A DNA stretch of 60,108 nucleotides from UBA1124 sp963933095 (GCA_963933095.1 CAWVSV010000001.1:1-60108), one strand, 5' to 3'. Counted from the stretch's first letter, positions 27,641-36,552 are shown. Made by a program: numbers and translations. The notes: generated by a model not told the origin, from the letters alone.

Positions 27641-28111
27641 ATGTCTAACTACACAGTAATTGAAGGCGATTTTGTTAATACCTCTGGCAAGTACGCACTG
27701 ATAGTTAGTCGCTGGAACAGCTTTGTAGTTGAGGCGCTCAAAGATGGCGCTCTCGATACTTTGCGTCGCCAAGGTGTAAAAGACCAAGATATCACGATTT
27801 ATTACGCCCCCGGCGCATTTGAATTTCCGCTGGTGGCCCAAAAAATCGCCTCCACCAAAAAGTTTGACGCCATTATTGCCCTTGGCGCGGTGATTCGCGG
27901 TGGTACTCCGCACTTTGAATACGTGGCGGGCGAGTGCACTAAAGGTTTGGCGCAAGTCTCTATGGATTCCGGTATCCCAGTCAGCTTCGGTGTGCTGACT
28001 GTTGATTCCATCGAACAGGCCATCGAGCGCTCTGGTACCAAGGCTGGCAACAAAGGCTGTGAAGCTGCGCATACCGCCCTAGAAATGGTCTCCCTTTTTT
28101 CTAAGGTATAG
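27641..28111 (+). CDS. ribH: Lumazine synthase
   Basis: This 156-residue enzyme condenses the RibD-derived pyrimidine with the RibB-derived butanone phosphate to give lumazine, the substrate of riboflavin synthase. Family motifs include RWNSFVVEALKDGALDTL, PGAFEFPLVAQ, ALGAVIRGGTPHFEYV and PVSFGVLT. It usually forms a large icosahedral or pentameric shell. It lies 81 bases after ribB and 164 bases before nusB, keeping the conserved order. Confidence 0.96.
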   Translation: MSNYTVIEGDFVNTSGKYALIVSRWNSFVVEALKDGALDTLRRQGVKDQDITIYYAPGAFEFPLVAQKIASTKKFDAIIALGAVIRGGTPHFEYVAGECTKGLAQVSMDSGIPVSFGVLTVDSIEQAIERSGTKAGNKGCEAAHTALEMVSLFSKV

Positions 28112-28275
28112 CCTGTCCTTTTCCCGTGAGCTTCGGCGATGCGGTGCTCGAATCATCGTGTATTACATATACGCGATAATTCTGCGCTCCCCGTCTTCTA
28201 ATTCACGGGAAGACGTCCTCGCTTCTCCCATTGGAAAATGGTGCTAGCAATCGAAATCGAAATCGAGATTAAACA

Positions 28276-28722
28276 ATGAACGTATCCCCCGCAATGCGCC
28301 GCAAGGCTCGCCACTACGCTATGCAGTCGCTGTACCAGTGGCATATGGCTGGTGCCAGCCTCAATGTAATCGAGAACGAGTACAAGAACGACAATGATAT
28401 GAGCAAGGTCGATGTCGGATACTTTCACGAACTGCTGCACAATACGGCCAAGAACTTGGGTGATATCGAAGCCTTATTTGGTCCGCATCTGCAGGAGCGC
28501 TCGATTGCAGAACTCGACCCGATTACTATGGCGCTTTTGCGCATGTCTACTTATGAACTTAAGTATCGCTTGGATGTGCCCTACAAAGTGGTGATCAACG
28601 AATCGGTCACTCTGGCGAAAAAGTTTGGTGCTACTGACGCGCACAAGTTTATCAATGGCGTGCTCGATTGTACCGCTGCGGATGCGCGTAAAGTTGAAGT
28701 GGCTGCTGATCGTAAGCGTTAA
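28276..28722 (+). CDS. nusB: NusB, transcription antitermination factor
   Basis: This 148-residue all-helical RNA-binding protein acts with NusE (S10) at boxA in rRNA antitermination. Markers are RKARHYAMQSLYQWHM at the N-terminus, the ELKYRLDVPYKVVINESV helix and KFINGVLDCTA near the C-terminus. The start is preceded by a stretch with a triple near-repeat of ATCGAA (about 28250-28267) and little Shine-Dalgarno character. A hairpin with a T tract follows within 50 bases of the stop. Confidence 0.95.
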   Translation: MNVSPAMRRKARHYAMQSLYQWHMAGASLNVIENEYKNDNDMSKVDVGYFHELLHNTAKNLGDIEALFGPHLQERSIAELDPITMALLRMSTYELKYRLDVPYKVVINESVTLAKKFGATDAHKFINGVLDCTAADARKVEVAADRKR

Positions 28723-28748
28723 CAGAGAGCTTCTTTCCCCATCAAAAT

Positions 28749-28772
28749 ACCCGGTTATTCCGGGTGTTTTTG
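28749..28772 (+). terminator. Hairpin terminator between nusB and thiL
   Basis: ACCCGG (28749-28754) pairs with CCGGGT (28760-28765) around TTATT, followed by GTTTTTTG. It is short but has a T tract, and it lies 27 bases after nusB and 23 before thiL. It would end or attenuate the rib-nus transcript while leaving some read-through into thiL-pgpA. Confidence 0.7.
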
Positions 28773-28794
28773 TATTATAAGAAAGGTTTTTTGA

Positions 28795-29754
28795 ATGGCA
28801 GTCGGTGAGTTTGATTTAATCAAACGTTATTTTGCACGCAGCGCGCACCGCCGAGGTGTGGCATTGGGCATTGGCGATGACTGTGCGCTGTTAGATATAC
28901 CTGCGGGCAAGCAGTTGGCGGTATCGATGGATACCTTGGTGGCTGGCGTACATTTTCCTGCCGACGCCAGCTCTCGGCTGATTGCCGAGCGCGCTTTGCG
29001 CGTGAATTTGAGTGATCTTGCTGCCATGGGCGCCGAGCCTCTGTGGTTTACTCTAGGGCTAACGCTGCCCGAGGCTAACCCTGATTGGTTAAAAGACTTT
29101 AGTGTCGGTTTGTTTGCCGCCGCCGATGAATTTAATTGTGTGTTGGTCGGTGGTGATACGACCCGCGGGCCGTTGAGCATGACTCTTCAAGTTCACGGCG
29201 CGGTCGACAGTAAACATGCTTTGCGTCGCTCGGGCGCCCGTATAGGTGACCTGGTCTGTGTCACGGGTTGTCTGGGAGACGGCGCCGCGGCGTTGGCCGT
29301 TATTCAGGATAAGTTGTGGCCCGGTGCGGCTGCACGTGAGTATTTACTCGACCGCTTTTACAGGCCGAGGCCACAATTGGTTGAAGGACAGCTGCTGCTA
29401 GGGTTGGCTTCAGCCGCGCTGGATATCTCCGATGGTCTTGTGGCCGATTTAGGACATATCTGTGAGTGCAGTAAAGTTGGCGCTGTAATTGATATGGAGC
29501 GCTTACCATTATCGAACGCCATGCGAGCCAATGTTGGCGTCGAGCAGGCCAAGACTTGGGCGCTGGCTGGCGGCGATGACTATCAGCTTTGCTTTACTTT
29601 GCCGCCTGCTAAGCAACTTGCTTTGCAGGCATTTATTGATAGCGGCCAGTTGCAGGCGACAATTATCGGCGAGATAGTCGCGGGTAGCGGCGTGATATGC
29701 CGTAGTGAGGGGGTCGAAGTTAATTTATCCACAACAGGTTACAATCATTTTTAG
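28795..29754 (+). CDS. thiL: Thiamine-monophosphate kinase
   Basis: This 319-residue ATP-dependent kinase makes thiamine diphosphate from thiamine monophosphate. Visible family motifs are GDDCALLDIP and VSMDTLVAGVHFP near the N-terminus, RALRVNLSDLAAMGAEP, LVGGDTTRGPLSMTLQVHG and LDISDGLVADLGHICE, which together line the Mg-ATP and substrate sites in this PurM-like fold. It follows nusB as in pseudomonads, and pgpA starts 23 bases after it. Confidence 0.96.
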   Translation: MAVGEFDLIKRYFARSAHRRGVALGIGDDCALLDIPAGKQLAVSMDTLVAGVHFPADASSRLIAERALRVNLSDLAAMGAEPLWFTLGLTLPEANPDWLKDFSVGLFAAADEFNCVLVGGDTTRGPLSMTLQVHGAVDSKHALRRSGARIGDLVCVTGCLGDGAAALAVIQDKLWPGAAAREYLLDRFYRPRPQLVEGQLLLGLASAALDISDGLVADLGHICECSKVGAVIDMERLPLSNAMRANVGVEQAKTWALAGGDDYQLCFTLPPAKQLALQAFIDSGQLQATIIGEIVAGSGVICRSEGVEVNLSTTGYNHF

Positions 29755-29777
29755 CCGCCTAAATTAAGAACATTATT

Positions 29778-30293
29778 ATGAGCTCAATTAATACCCCAAC
29801 CTTTAAACAGCTTTTTAGCCATCCGACGCATTTCTGGGCTTTCGGTTTTGGCTCTGGGCTTGTCCCCAAAGCGCCGGGCACATTTGGCACTTTGGCCGCC
29901 ATACCCATCTACTTGCTCATTCAGGATTGGTCACTGTGGCTATATTTACCTTTTTTGCTGCTCACCTACGCTGTTGGGGTATGGTTTTGCGATCGCTCCA
30001 GCAAAGACCTCGGGGTACACGACCACGGTGGTATTGTCTGGGATGAAATGGTCGGCTATTGGCTAACCATGTTATTAGCCCCCAAAGGATGGCTATGGAT
30101 TTTACTGGGTTTTGTGCTGTTTCGTATTTTCGATATATTTAAGCCTTGGCCTATAGGCCCAGTGGATGCCAAAATTCACGGTGGCATGGGTATTATGCTG
30201 GATGATGTGCTGGCGGCAGTTTATGCTGGTATTGGGTTACAGGCGCTAGCTTGGTATTTTCAAGCCGGTATATTTACTGTCCCTGTTTTTTAA
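29778..30293 (+). CDS. pgpA: Phosphatidylglycerophosphatase A
   Basis: This 171-residue inner-membrane enzyme removes phosphate from phosphatidylglycerophosphate to give phosphatidylglycerol. It has the motif GSGLVPKAPGTFGTL near residue 26, the catalytic region HDHGGIVWDEMVGYW and DDVLAAVYAGIG near the end, with about three to four membrane segments (for example LWLYLPFLLLTYAVGVW). It lies close behind thiL, the usual arrangement, and 15 bases before the next gene. Confidence 0.95.
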   Translation: MSSINTPTFKQLFSHPTHFWAFGFGSGLVPKAPGTFGTLAAIPIYLLIQDWSLWLYLPFLLLTYAVGVWFCDRSSKDLGVHDHGGIVWDEMVGYWLTMLLAPKGWLWILLGFVLFRIFDIFKPWPIGPVDAKIHGGMGIMLDDVLAAVYAGIGLQALAWYFQAGIFTVPVF

Positions 30294-30308
30294 ATAAAGG
30301 GCGATGGA

Positions 30309-30947
30309 ATGTTGCGAATTTTTTTTCTACTGAGTATTTTTTTACTGGCCACAGGGCTGCAAGCGGCGCCTTCTGTACAGGTTAAAGGTTTGATTGGCGG
30401 TAGCGCGGTATTACTGATTGATGGCCAACAACGTCTTTTAAAAGTGGGTAATACCAGTCCTGAGGGGGTGTCACTCATTAAAGCCGACACCAAGGGCGCA
30501 CTGGTTGAAATTGATGGAGAGCGTCATTTTTTGACCCTCTCTAATCGTATTGGCGGTAGCTATAAAAAGACATCGGCGGCTGAAGTGCGTCTAGCCAGTG
30601 GGCATGGCGGCCACTACATCACCCCTGCACGTATTAATAACCGCCCGGTGCAGGTCATGCTTGATACCGGCGCTACGTCGGTGGCAATGAATATGCAAAC
30701 CGCACAGCAGTTGGGTATAAATTATCGCGCTGGTCGCAAGAGCAGTGTATCTACTGCCAATGGTACGGCCGATTCTTTTGACGTTATGCTCGACCGCGTG
30801 ACGGTGGGTAACGTGCAGGTTCATCATGTGGCCGCCACCATAATAGTTGGCGACTCTCCTTCAATTATTTTGCTCGGAAATAGCTACTTAAGTCGTGTCA
30901 AAATGTGGCGCGATGAGGGTGTCATGGTATTGCAGTCTAAGTTGTGA
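30309..30947 (+). CDS. Retropepsin-like aspartic protease (TIGR02281 type)
   Basis: This 212-residue exported protein has a signal peptide (about 1-20, ending LQAAPS). Residues about 95-205 form a single retropepsin-like lobe with the catalytic VMLDTGATSVAMN. The paired strand SIILLGNSYLSRVKMW is also typical of the TIGR02281 clan AA family. Such single-lobe proteases work as dimers. The N-terminal half is a short beta domain (VKGLIGGSAVLLIDG, VLLIDGQQRLLKVG). Substrate is unknown. It is probably co-transcribed with pgpA. Confidence 0.88.
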   Translation: MLRIFFLLSIFLLATGLQAAPSVQVKGLIGGSAVLLIDGQQRLLKVGNTSPEGVSLIKADTKGALVEIDGERHFLTLSNRIGGSYKKTSAAEVRLASGHGGHYITPARINNRPVQVMLDTGATSVAMNMQTAQQLGINYRAGRKSSVSTANGTADSFDVMLDRVTVGNVQVHHVAATIIVGDSPSIILLGNSYLSRVKMWRDEGVMVLQSKL

Positions 30948-31124
30948 GCTTATTTTTTGGTGCTGGGTGAGTATTTTTATGTGTCCGTTGATAAGAATTA
31001 AGGGTACTGCCTTCAGGGCTGTAGTTTAGCCATACATCTCTGAACGCGCGTATAATCGATATTTTTCAAATTGAACTGTCCTATACTCCTCCGCAAATCC
31101 TGTTTTACTAAGTAGAATATTATT

Positions 31125-31727
31125 ATGCCAATCCGTTATGTTGAGTCCTCTAAGTTGCCTACCCCTTGGGGCATTTTTGAAATGCACGGCTTCGAGGACA
31201 GCGACAACGACAAAGAACACTTGGTGCTGTCGATGGGTGATTTACACGCCGATGAACCCTTGTTGGCGCGTATCCACTCTGAATGCCTGACCGGCGATGC
31301 ATTGTTTAGTCTGCGCTGCGACTGCGGCCCCCAACTGCAATCGGCCATGCACAAGATTGCTCAGTCCGGTCGCGGCGCTATTTTTTATCTGCGTCAGGAA
31401 GGCCGAGGCATTGGTCTGCTCAATAAGATCAAAGCCTATAAATTACAAGACAGTGGGGCTGATACTGTCGAAGCCAACGAGCAGTTGGGTTTTGGTGCGG
31501 ACATGCGAGATTATTCTATACTTAAGCCTATGTTCGAGCAGCTGGGCATTGGTGCACTGCAGCTTATGACTAATAATCCTAAAAAAATTCAAGCATTACA
31601 GGATATGGGAATCCCCATTTCTGAACGCTTGGCTCACGAAACTGGTCGCAACCCGCACAATACAAAGTACCTTGAAACCAAAAAAGGTAAATTGGGGCAT
31701 ATGCTTGACGGTGAAGACGGTAGCTAG
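31125..31727 (+). CDS. ribA: GTP cyclohydrolase II
   Basis: This 200-residue zinc enzyme opens and hydrolyses GTP in the first committed step of riboflavin synthesis. It has the zinc site SECLTGDALFSLRCDCG, the catalytic and phosphate-binding RQEGRGIGLLNKI, and DMRDYSILKPMFEQLGI, all complete. This is the functional partner for the degenerate RibA-like half of RibB at 26435. It sits within the same strand run but is separated by nusB, thiL, pgpA and the protease gene. The downstream DUF481 gene begins 11 bases after its stop. Confidence 0.96.
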   Translation: MPIRYVESSKLPTPWGIFEMHGFEDSDNDKEHLVLSMGDLHADEPLLARIHSECLTGDALFSLRCDCGPQLQSAMHKIAQSGRGAIFYLRQEGRGIGLLNKIKAYKLQDSGADTVEANEQLGFGADMRDYSILKPMFEQLGIGALQLMTNNPKKIQALQDMGIPISERLAHETGRNPHNTKYLETKKGKLGHMLDGEDGS

Positions 31728-31738
31728 GAATAATCTAC

Positions 31739-32815
31739 ATGCTTTCAAATTGTGTCGCTGTATTAGTTGTTTTCCAGTTATGTATTTTTTCTGTTTCTGT
31801 CATAGCGCAACCAAAATGGGGTGACGAGCCTCTTTCAGCACAGTTCGACTGGATTAAGTTGACATCAGGCGAGTGGCTCAAAGGTGAACTCAAAGTTCTT
31901 TACGAAGCCGAGCTGGAATTTGACAGCGATAATCTCGGTTTACTGAGTATAGATTGGGAGGATGTGGCGGAAATTCGTTCTGCACGGGTATTGAGTGTTC
32001 GTTTTAACAATGGCAGTGAAGGCATTGGCAAAGTGTTGATGCGAGATGGACGAGTCAGCTTTAACGGTGAAAACGCTGAGGGTTACGATGCCAAGGGTAT
32101 TATGTCCATGGCCGCGGGCGGGCTCAAAGAGTCGAATTATTGGAGCGCTAAGATTGTCCTCGGCGGTAATTTTGCACGAGGCAATAGTCCGGAAAATATA
32201 CTTGATAGTAATATCGATGTTAAACGCCGCACCAATGAGAATCAGTTTCAATTTAATTATGCAGCCAACTTGCGTCAGATAAATGATGTAGAGACAGAAA
32301 ATAGTCACCGTATTAGCTCTAGTTACGACGTGTTTATCACTCAAAAACTTTTCTGGCGACCGATTTACGGCGGATATTACCGCGATAAAATTCAAAACGT
32401 TTCCAACCGAGTCACTATGGGTATGGGGGTCGGTTACCACTTAATTAATAATTCAAAAACGACGTGGAATGTAGCTGCCGGGCCAGGTTACCAGTACACT
32501 CGTTTTGTCAGTGTTAGCGACGGTGAAAATAACCCGGAAGGTTCCGGCTTGTTTATGTTTGAAACACAGTGGGATTATAAACTCAGTAAAACAATAGATC
32601 TTAACGCCCTTTATAATGTACAGATAACTAACGAGGAATTGGGCCGCTACAAGCATCACTCACTAATCGGTATAGATTACGAACTGACCGATGCATTGGA
32701 TTTTAATATCTCATTTACTTGGGATAGGACTCAAAGCCCGCAGCGTGATGAGGCCGGTGTGTTGCCCGAGCAAGACGATACTCGTATAACAGTGGGCGTA
32801 GGCTATGACTTTTAA
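31739..32815 (+). CDS. DUF481-family outer-membrane barrel
   Basis: This 358-residue protein has a signal peptide (about 1-22, cleavage near IAQ). An N-terminal region of about 100 residues (FDWIKLTSGEWLKGELKVLY, LLSIDWEDVAEIRS) is the small Sm-like fold often seen ahead of DUF481. A C-terminal beta-barrel follows (about 130-358), ending in the outer-membrane assembly signal VGVGYDF. AGGA precedes the start. Function is unknown. The gene follows ribA closely, and its last 11 bases overlap the VanZ-like gene. Confidence 0.88.
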   Translation: MLSNCVAVLVVFQLCIFSVSVIAQPKWGDEPLSAQFDWIKLTSGEWLKGELKVLYEAELEFDSDNLGLLSIDWEDVAEIRSARVLSVRFNNGSEGIGKVLMRDGRVSFNGENAEGYDAKGIMSMAAGGLKESNYWSAKIVLGGNFARGNSPENILDSNIDVKRRTNENQFQFNYAANLRQINDVETENSHRISSSYDVFITQKLFWRPIYGGYYRDKIQNVSNRVTMGMGVGYHLINNSKTTWNVAAGPGYQYTRFVSVSDGENNPEGSGLFMFETQWDYKLSKTIDLNALYNVQITNEELGRYKHHSLIGIDYELTDALDFNISFTWDRTQSPQRDEAGVLPEQDDTRITVGVGYDF

Positions 32816-33170
32816 GAGGGGCGCCCCCTTGTGGCTGCTGCGCCTGCAGTTTCTGTTATGGCTGGCGATGGCTACCTACCTTTCTCTGATGGCTGTTGAA
32901 GGGACTATTGCCGAAGCGCTATGGGACAAACCTTTACATCTTTTTGGCTGGGGTGGGCTCTATATTTCACTGCAGTTAGCGTTTCGATTACAGGGGCCAG
33001 TTTTAATCGCGGCTGTGGCACTGCTAGCTTATTCTTTAGTGGTTGAAATTTTACAGGCGTCGGTTGGCCGTACCTTTTCGCTGTTAGATGTGTTGGCCAA
33101 TGGCTGCGGTATAGCCTTGGCATGCATATCTCTAGCGGCTTTAAATTGGTTTTTGAAAAAAAAGGCTTAG
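32805..33170 (+). CDS. VanZ-like membrane protein
   Basis: This 121-residue protein has about four hydrophobic segments (LLRLQFLLWLAMATYLSL, LFGWGGLYISLQLAF, VLIAAVALLAYSLVVEI, CGIALACISLAALNWF). It carries the VanZ-type signatures WDKPLHLFGW and EILQASVGRTFSLLDVLANG. VanZ-like proteins in Gram-negatives are small membrane proteins of unknown role. The start overlaps the end of the DUF481 gene by 11 bases, suggesting coupled translation. Confidence 0.85.
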   Translation: MTFKRGAPLWLLRLQFLLWLAMATYLSLMAVEGTIAEALWDKPLHLFGWGGLYISLQLAFRLQGPVLIAAVALLAYSLVVEILQASVGRTFSLLDVLANGCGIALACISLAALNWFLKKKA

Positions 33171-33215
33171 CGTTATGTGGGCCTTGTGGGCAAAGTATGA
33201 GTGACGGAGGGGTTG

Positions 33216-33428
33216 ATGGGCTGGCGCTGTTTAGATTGTGGTAATAAAGCATCAAAAAAATTTCATGCTGGGCGCTGCCCCGCCTGTGATTCTTTTAATA
33301 TTCAAGGCAAGAGTAGCAAGGCCAAAGATCCAACCGAGCGCAGCGAGCGGCGTAAGAAAATTGATATTGTTGTTTTGGTAGTTTGCTGGGGTAGCTTGGG
33401 CCTATTGCTAGTAACTAAAATGTTTTAA
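33216..33428 (+). CDS. Small zinc-ribbon membrane protein
   Basis: This 70-residue protein begins MGWRCLDCG. Four cysteines (CLDC and CPAC, spaced by 13 residues) form a zinc ribbon at residues 5-23, then come a charged linker (KAKDPTERSERRKK) and one C-terminal membrane helix (VVLVVCWGSLGLLLV). The start at ATG 33216 is supported by GGAGGGG just upstream; a GTG five codons earlier is less likely. Function is unknown. It ends the plus-strand run before the convergent glgA. Confidence 0.75.
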   Translation: MGWRCLDCGNKASKKFHAGRCPACDSFNIQGKSSKAKDPTERSERRKKIDIVVLVVCWGSLGLLLVTKMF

Positions 33429-33464
33429 GCGGGGTTGCGCGGACACATTCATCCGCACATCTCG

Positions 33465-34940
33465 TTATTGCTTAGCAATAACCTCTTGGTAGAGCGCGAT
33501 GTAATCGTCTGCTGCTTTATTCCAACTAAAGTCCATGTTCATAGCGTTGCTTTGCAGCTGCTGCCACTGCTTTTTATCACTGTAAACGTCTGCGGCACGG
33601 TGCATGGCTGCAGCGAGTTCCTCGGCGTCGGCCTTGCCAAATACGAAGCCGGTTTGCAGTTTTCCATCCATACCTTCACTGACGCTATCTGCTAAACCTC
33701 CAGTGTGGCGCACCAGTGGCAGAGTGCCATATTTCAATGCATAAAGTTGAGTTAGTCCACAGGGCTCGAAGCGAGACGGAATTAACAAACAGTCACAGCC
33801 GGCTTGTAGCAAGTGTGAATAATTTTCATCGTAGCCGATAGTGACCGCAATTTGTTGAGGATGGCGCTGTGCTAATTCGAGGTATTGGGCTTCTAGCGCT
33901 TTGTCGCCACTGCCAAGCACAACCAATTGCGCGCCGCGTTCAAGTATTGACGGTAGCGCGTTAATAACTAGATCCAAGCCTTTTTGGCTGGTTAATCGAC
34001 TGACAATGCCAAATACCGGTGCAGTATTCTGTAGCGGTAAATTATTATGCTTAAGCAATGCACTGCGGTTAACGTTTTTAGCGCCAATATTGCGAAGGCC
34101 ATAATTCTTGGTAATGGCGCGGTCAGATTCTGGGTTCCAGATCGTGTAGTCGACGCCGTTTAGAATGCCGCGCAACTTATGCTTTTGTTTTTGCAGCAGC
34201 CCTTCCAAGCCGCATCCAAATTCTGTCGTCTGAATCTCATTGGCGTAGGTGGGGCTCACGGTGGTTATGGCATCGGCGTATTGGAGTGCTGCTTTTAGGG
34301 TTGAAAAATCACGATAGTATTCGAGCCCATCGACATTATAGAGTTCGGATGAAAGGCCTAGTCCGGCGTATTTCTCACCTTTGAATACACCGCTGTACAT
34401 CAAGTTGTGAATAGTAAATACCACCGGCGGACAGCGCTGCTGCCAAGTTTTAAAATAGGCAGGGATAAGACCGGCCTGCCAGTCGTGGGCATGTACCAAA
34501 TCAGCCTGCCAGCCCAGTAACTTACCGTGCAGACCTAAGGTGGCGCCGGCCCAAGACAAGACGGCAAAGCGTTGGTGGTTGTTGTCGTGGTCGCGACCGG
34601 AGGAATCTAAATAGGGGCCCGATTTTGTATCGTTCGGACTGCTATAAAGTTCAGGGCAGTCTAGTAGCCATATATCTAAGCCGTCATCGGTGTTACCGGC
34701 CAATAACGTAATCTCTCCGAAGCCAAAAGGATTGCCCAGCGCGCATACAGTATTAAGATTGTGCAGTTCACTGCTGATAAAGCTGCCGTTAGTAGTGCCC
34801 GGTATGGAGTAGTTCGGAAGTAGCAAGCGCACGTCAATATCGCTCTTTTTTAGAGCAATAGGCAGCGTTCCCGCTACATCGGCGAGGCCTCCGGTTTTAA
34901 TTAGGGGGTAGGCTTCGGAAGCGACGAAAAGAACTTTCAT
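33465..34940 (-). CDS. glgA: Glycogen synthase
   Basis: This 491-residue GT5 glycosyltransferase transfers glucose from ADP-glucose to the growing alpha-1,4 chain. It has the ADP-glucose site KTGGLADVAGTLP near the N-terminus, the VHAHDWQAGLIP segment and the C-terminal donor-binding RFEPCGLTQLYALKYGTLPL. The start at 34940 (MKVLFVASEAYP) fits the family; an ATG 15 bases upstream is possible. It is divergent from glgC, which makes its donor substrate, with 199 bases between the chosen starts. Branching and degrading enzymes are not in the window. Confidence 0.95.
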   Translation of the reverse strand: MKVLFVASEAYPLIKTGGLADVAGTLPIALKKSDIDVRLLLPNYSIPGTTNGSFISSELHNLNTVCALGNPFGFGEITLLAGNTDDGLDIWLLDCPELYSSPNDTKSGPYLDSSGRDHDNNHQRFAVLSWAGATLGLHGKLLGWQADLVHAHDWQAGLIPAYFKTWQQRCPPVVFTIHNLMYSGVFKGEKYAGLGLSSELYNVDGLEYYRDFSTLKAALQYADAITTVSPTYANEIQTTEFGCGLEGLLQKQKHKLRGILNGVDYTIWNPESDRAITKNYGLRNIGAKNVNRSALLKHNNLPLQNTAPVFGIVSRLTSQKGLDLVINALPSILERGAQLVVLGSGDKALEAQYLELAQRHPQQIAVTIGYDENYSHLLQAGCDCLLIPSRFEPCGLTQLYALKYGTLPLVRHTGGLADSVSEGMDGKLQTGFVFGKADAEELAAAMHRAADVYSDKKQWQQLQSNAMNMDFSWNKAADDYIALYQEVIAKQ

Positions 34941-35139
34941 TTTGGTGATTTCCATATAAAGAAAACTGCGCTATCTTAGTATCTGAGTAAGACGTTAATA
35001 ACGTCATTGACTTGGTGCGTGTTGACGGTGATATTACAGCTTGTTGACAATAAAATCGCGCTACAGAATTTTTAAGCCGCTGCCGAGCTATTTAATGATG
35101 GCAAGGTGACGTCAGTTAGCCGTATTACAGGGAATGATA

Positions 35140-36489
35140 ATGAAAGAAGAAGAATTAGGTAGACTCGATTTAAATACCGCACTCAATCAAACGCTTGCTA
35201 TTATTTTAGCCGGTGGTCGCGGTAGCCGTTTGAAGCAGCTTACCGATGACCGATCTAAGCCTGCTGTGCCCATTGCCGGTAAATTCAAGATTATTGATTT
35301 TCCCCTCTCCAACTGTGTTAACTCGGGTATCCGTCGCATTGGTGTGGCCACACAGTATCGCTCGCATACCTTGAATCAGCATGTGCAGCGCGGCTGGAAT
35401 TTTCTGCGCTCTGACTTTCATGAGTTTATTGAGCTTTGGCCTGCGCAGCAGCAGACCGATGAGGAGAGCTGGTACGAAGGTACTGCCGATGCGGTTTATC
35501 AAAACTTGTCGATTATCGGTGGTGTCGATCCCAAGTATATTTTGGTATTGGCCGGTGACCATGTCTATAAGCAAGACTACTCTTTGATGCTGAAGCAGCA
35601 CATTGAGTCAGAGGCGCAGATTACCGTTGGCTGTATTGAGGTCGACTCCTCCACCGCGCGTGAATTTGGTGTGATGGCAGCTGATACCGACAGCAACATT
35701 ACCGCTTTTGTTGAAAAGCCGAGCAATCCGCCAGAAATGCCAGGCAAGCCCGGCCGCAGCTTGGCCAGTATGGGTATCTATATTTTTAATGCCGATATGC
35801 TGCGTGAAGACTTGGTCAAAGATCACATGGACTCGGGTTCTACTCACGACTTCGGCAAGGATATTATTCCCTCTAGTGTTGGCAAACATAAGATTGTTGC
35901 GCACCACTTTAGCGATAGCTGCATACCTAATATTAATCACGATGAGCCTTATTGGCGCGATGTGGGCACCTTGGCGGCCTATTGGGAAGCCAATATGGAT
36001 CTGACTCGTCTGATTCCAAAGCTGGATTTGTACGATGAGCGCTGGCCGATTCGCACCGCTCATTATCAGCGCCCAGCGGCCAAGTTTAACTACAACCGTG
36101 AAGAACGTATCGGCACTGCTTTGAATTCGGTAGTGTCTGCTGGTTGTATCGTTTCGGGCGCCACCATTGAGCAGACTATTTTGTTCAATAATGTGCGCGT
36201 TAATTCATTTTGCCATCTCGAAGAATCAGTAATTCTGCCTAACTGTAACATTGGTCGTCACTGCCGGCTCAAGCGCGTTATTGTCGATGCCATGTGCAAT
36301 TTACCTGAAGGCTTAGTAATTGGTGAGGACGCCGAGCACGATGCCGAACGTTTCCATCTAAGTGCTGAAGGCATTGTTCTGGTCACCCAGAAAATGCTGG
36401 ATAAGCTCGCCGCTGACGATCTAGTGTCCACCAAGAGCGCCATGCGCCCAAAGTCTCCAGAGGAAAATAAGGTGCTGGCACAGATTTAA
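35140..36489 (+). CDS. glgC: Glucose-1-phosphate adenylyltransferase
   Basis: This 449-residue enzyme makes ADP-glucose, the committed and allosterically controlled step of glycogen synthesis. It has the nucleotide-binding ILAGGRGSRLKQLTDDRSKP, DFPLSNCVNSGIRRI, YILVLAGDHVYKQDYS and a C-terminal left-handed beta-helix (about 320-430). The ATG at 35140 was chosen because it lies eight bases after AGGGA; an ATG six bases earlier sits too close to it. An intrinsic terminator follows. Confidence 0.95.
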   Translation: MKEEELGRLDLNTALNQTLAIILAGGRGSRLKQLTDDRSKPAVPIAGKFKIIDFPLSNCVNSGIRRIGVATQYRSHTLNQHVQRGWNFLRSDFHEFIELWPAQQQTDEESWYEGTADAVYQNLSIIGGVDPKYILVLAGDHVYKQDYSLMLKQHIESEAQITVGCIEVDSSTAREFGVMAADTDSNITAFVEKPSNPPEMPGKPGRSLASMGIYIFNADMLREDLVKDHMDSGSTHDFGKDIIPSSVGKHKIVAHHFSDSCIPNINHDEPYWRDVGTLAAYWEANMDLTRLIPKLDLYDERWPIRTAHYQRPAAKFNYNREERIGTALNSVVSAGCIVSGATIEQTILFNNVRVNSFCHLEESVILPNCNIGRHCRLKRVIVDAMCNLPEGLVIGEDAEHDAERFHLSAEGIVLVTQKMLDKLAADDLVSTKSAMRPKSPEENKVLAQI

Positions 36490-36516
36490 CAGCAAGTATT
36501 CAGCGCATAACTAAAG

Positions 36517-36552
36517 CCCCGTACTTTGTTTTCAGAGTGCGGGGTTTTTTTT
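36517..36552 (+). terminator. Intrinsic terminator of glgC
   Basis: A nine-pair stem CCCCGTACT (36517-36525) with AGTGCGGGG (36536-36544), including one G-T pair, is followed by eight T. It lies 28 bases after the glgC stop. Confidence 0.9.

Noticed and set aside
28250..28267. Triple ATCGAA near-repeat as a satellite or CRISPR-like repeat
   Set aside because: Only three units with no spacers; too short to be more than a local repeat.
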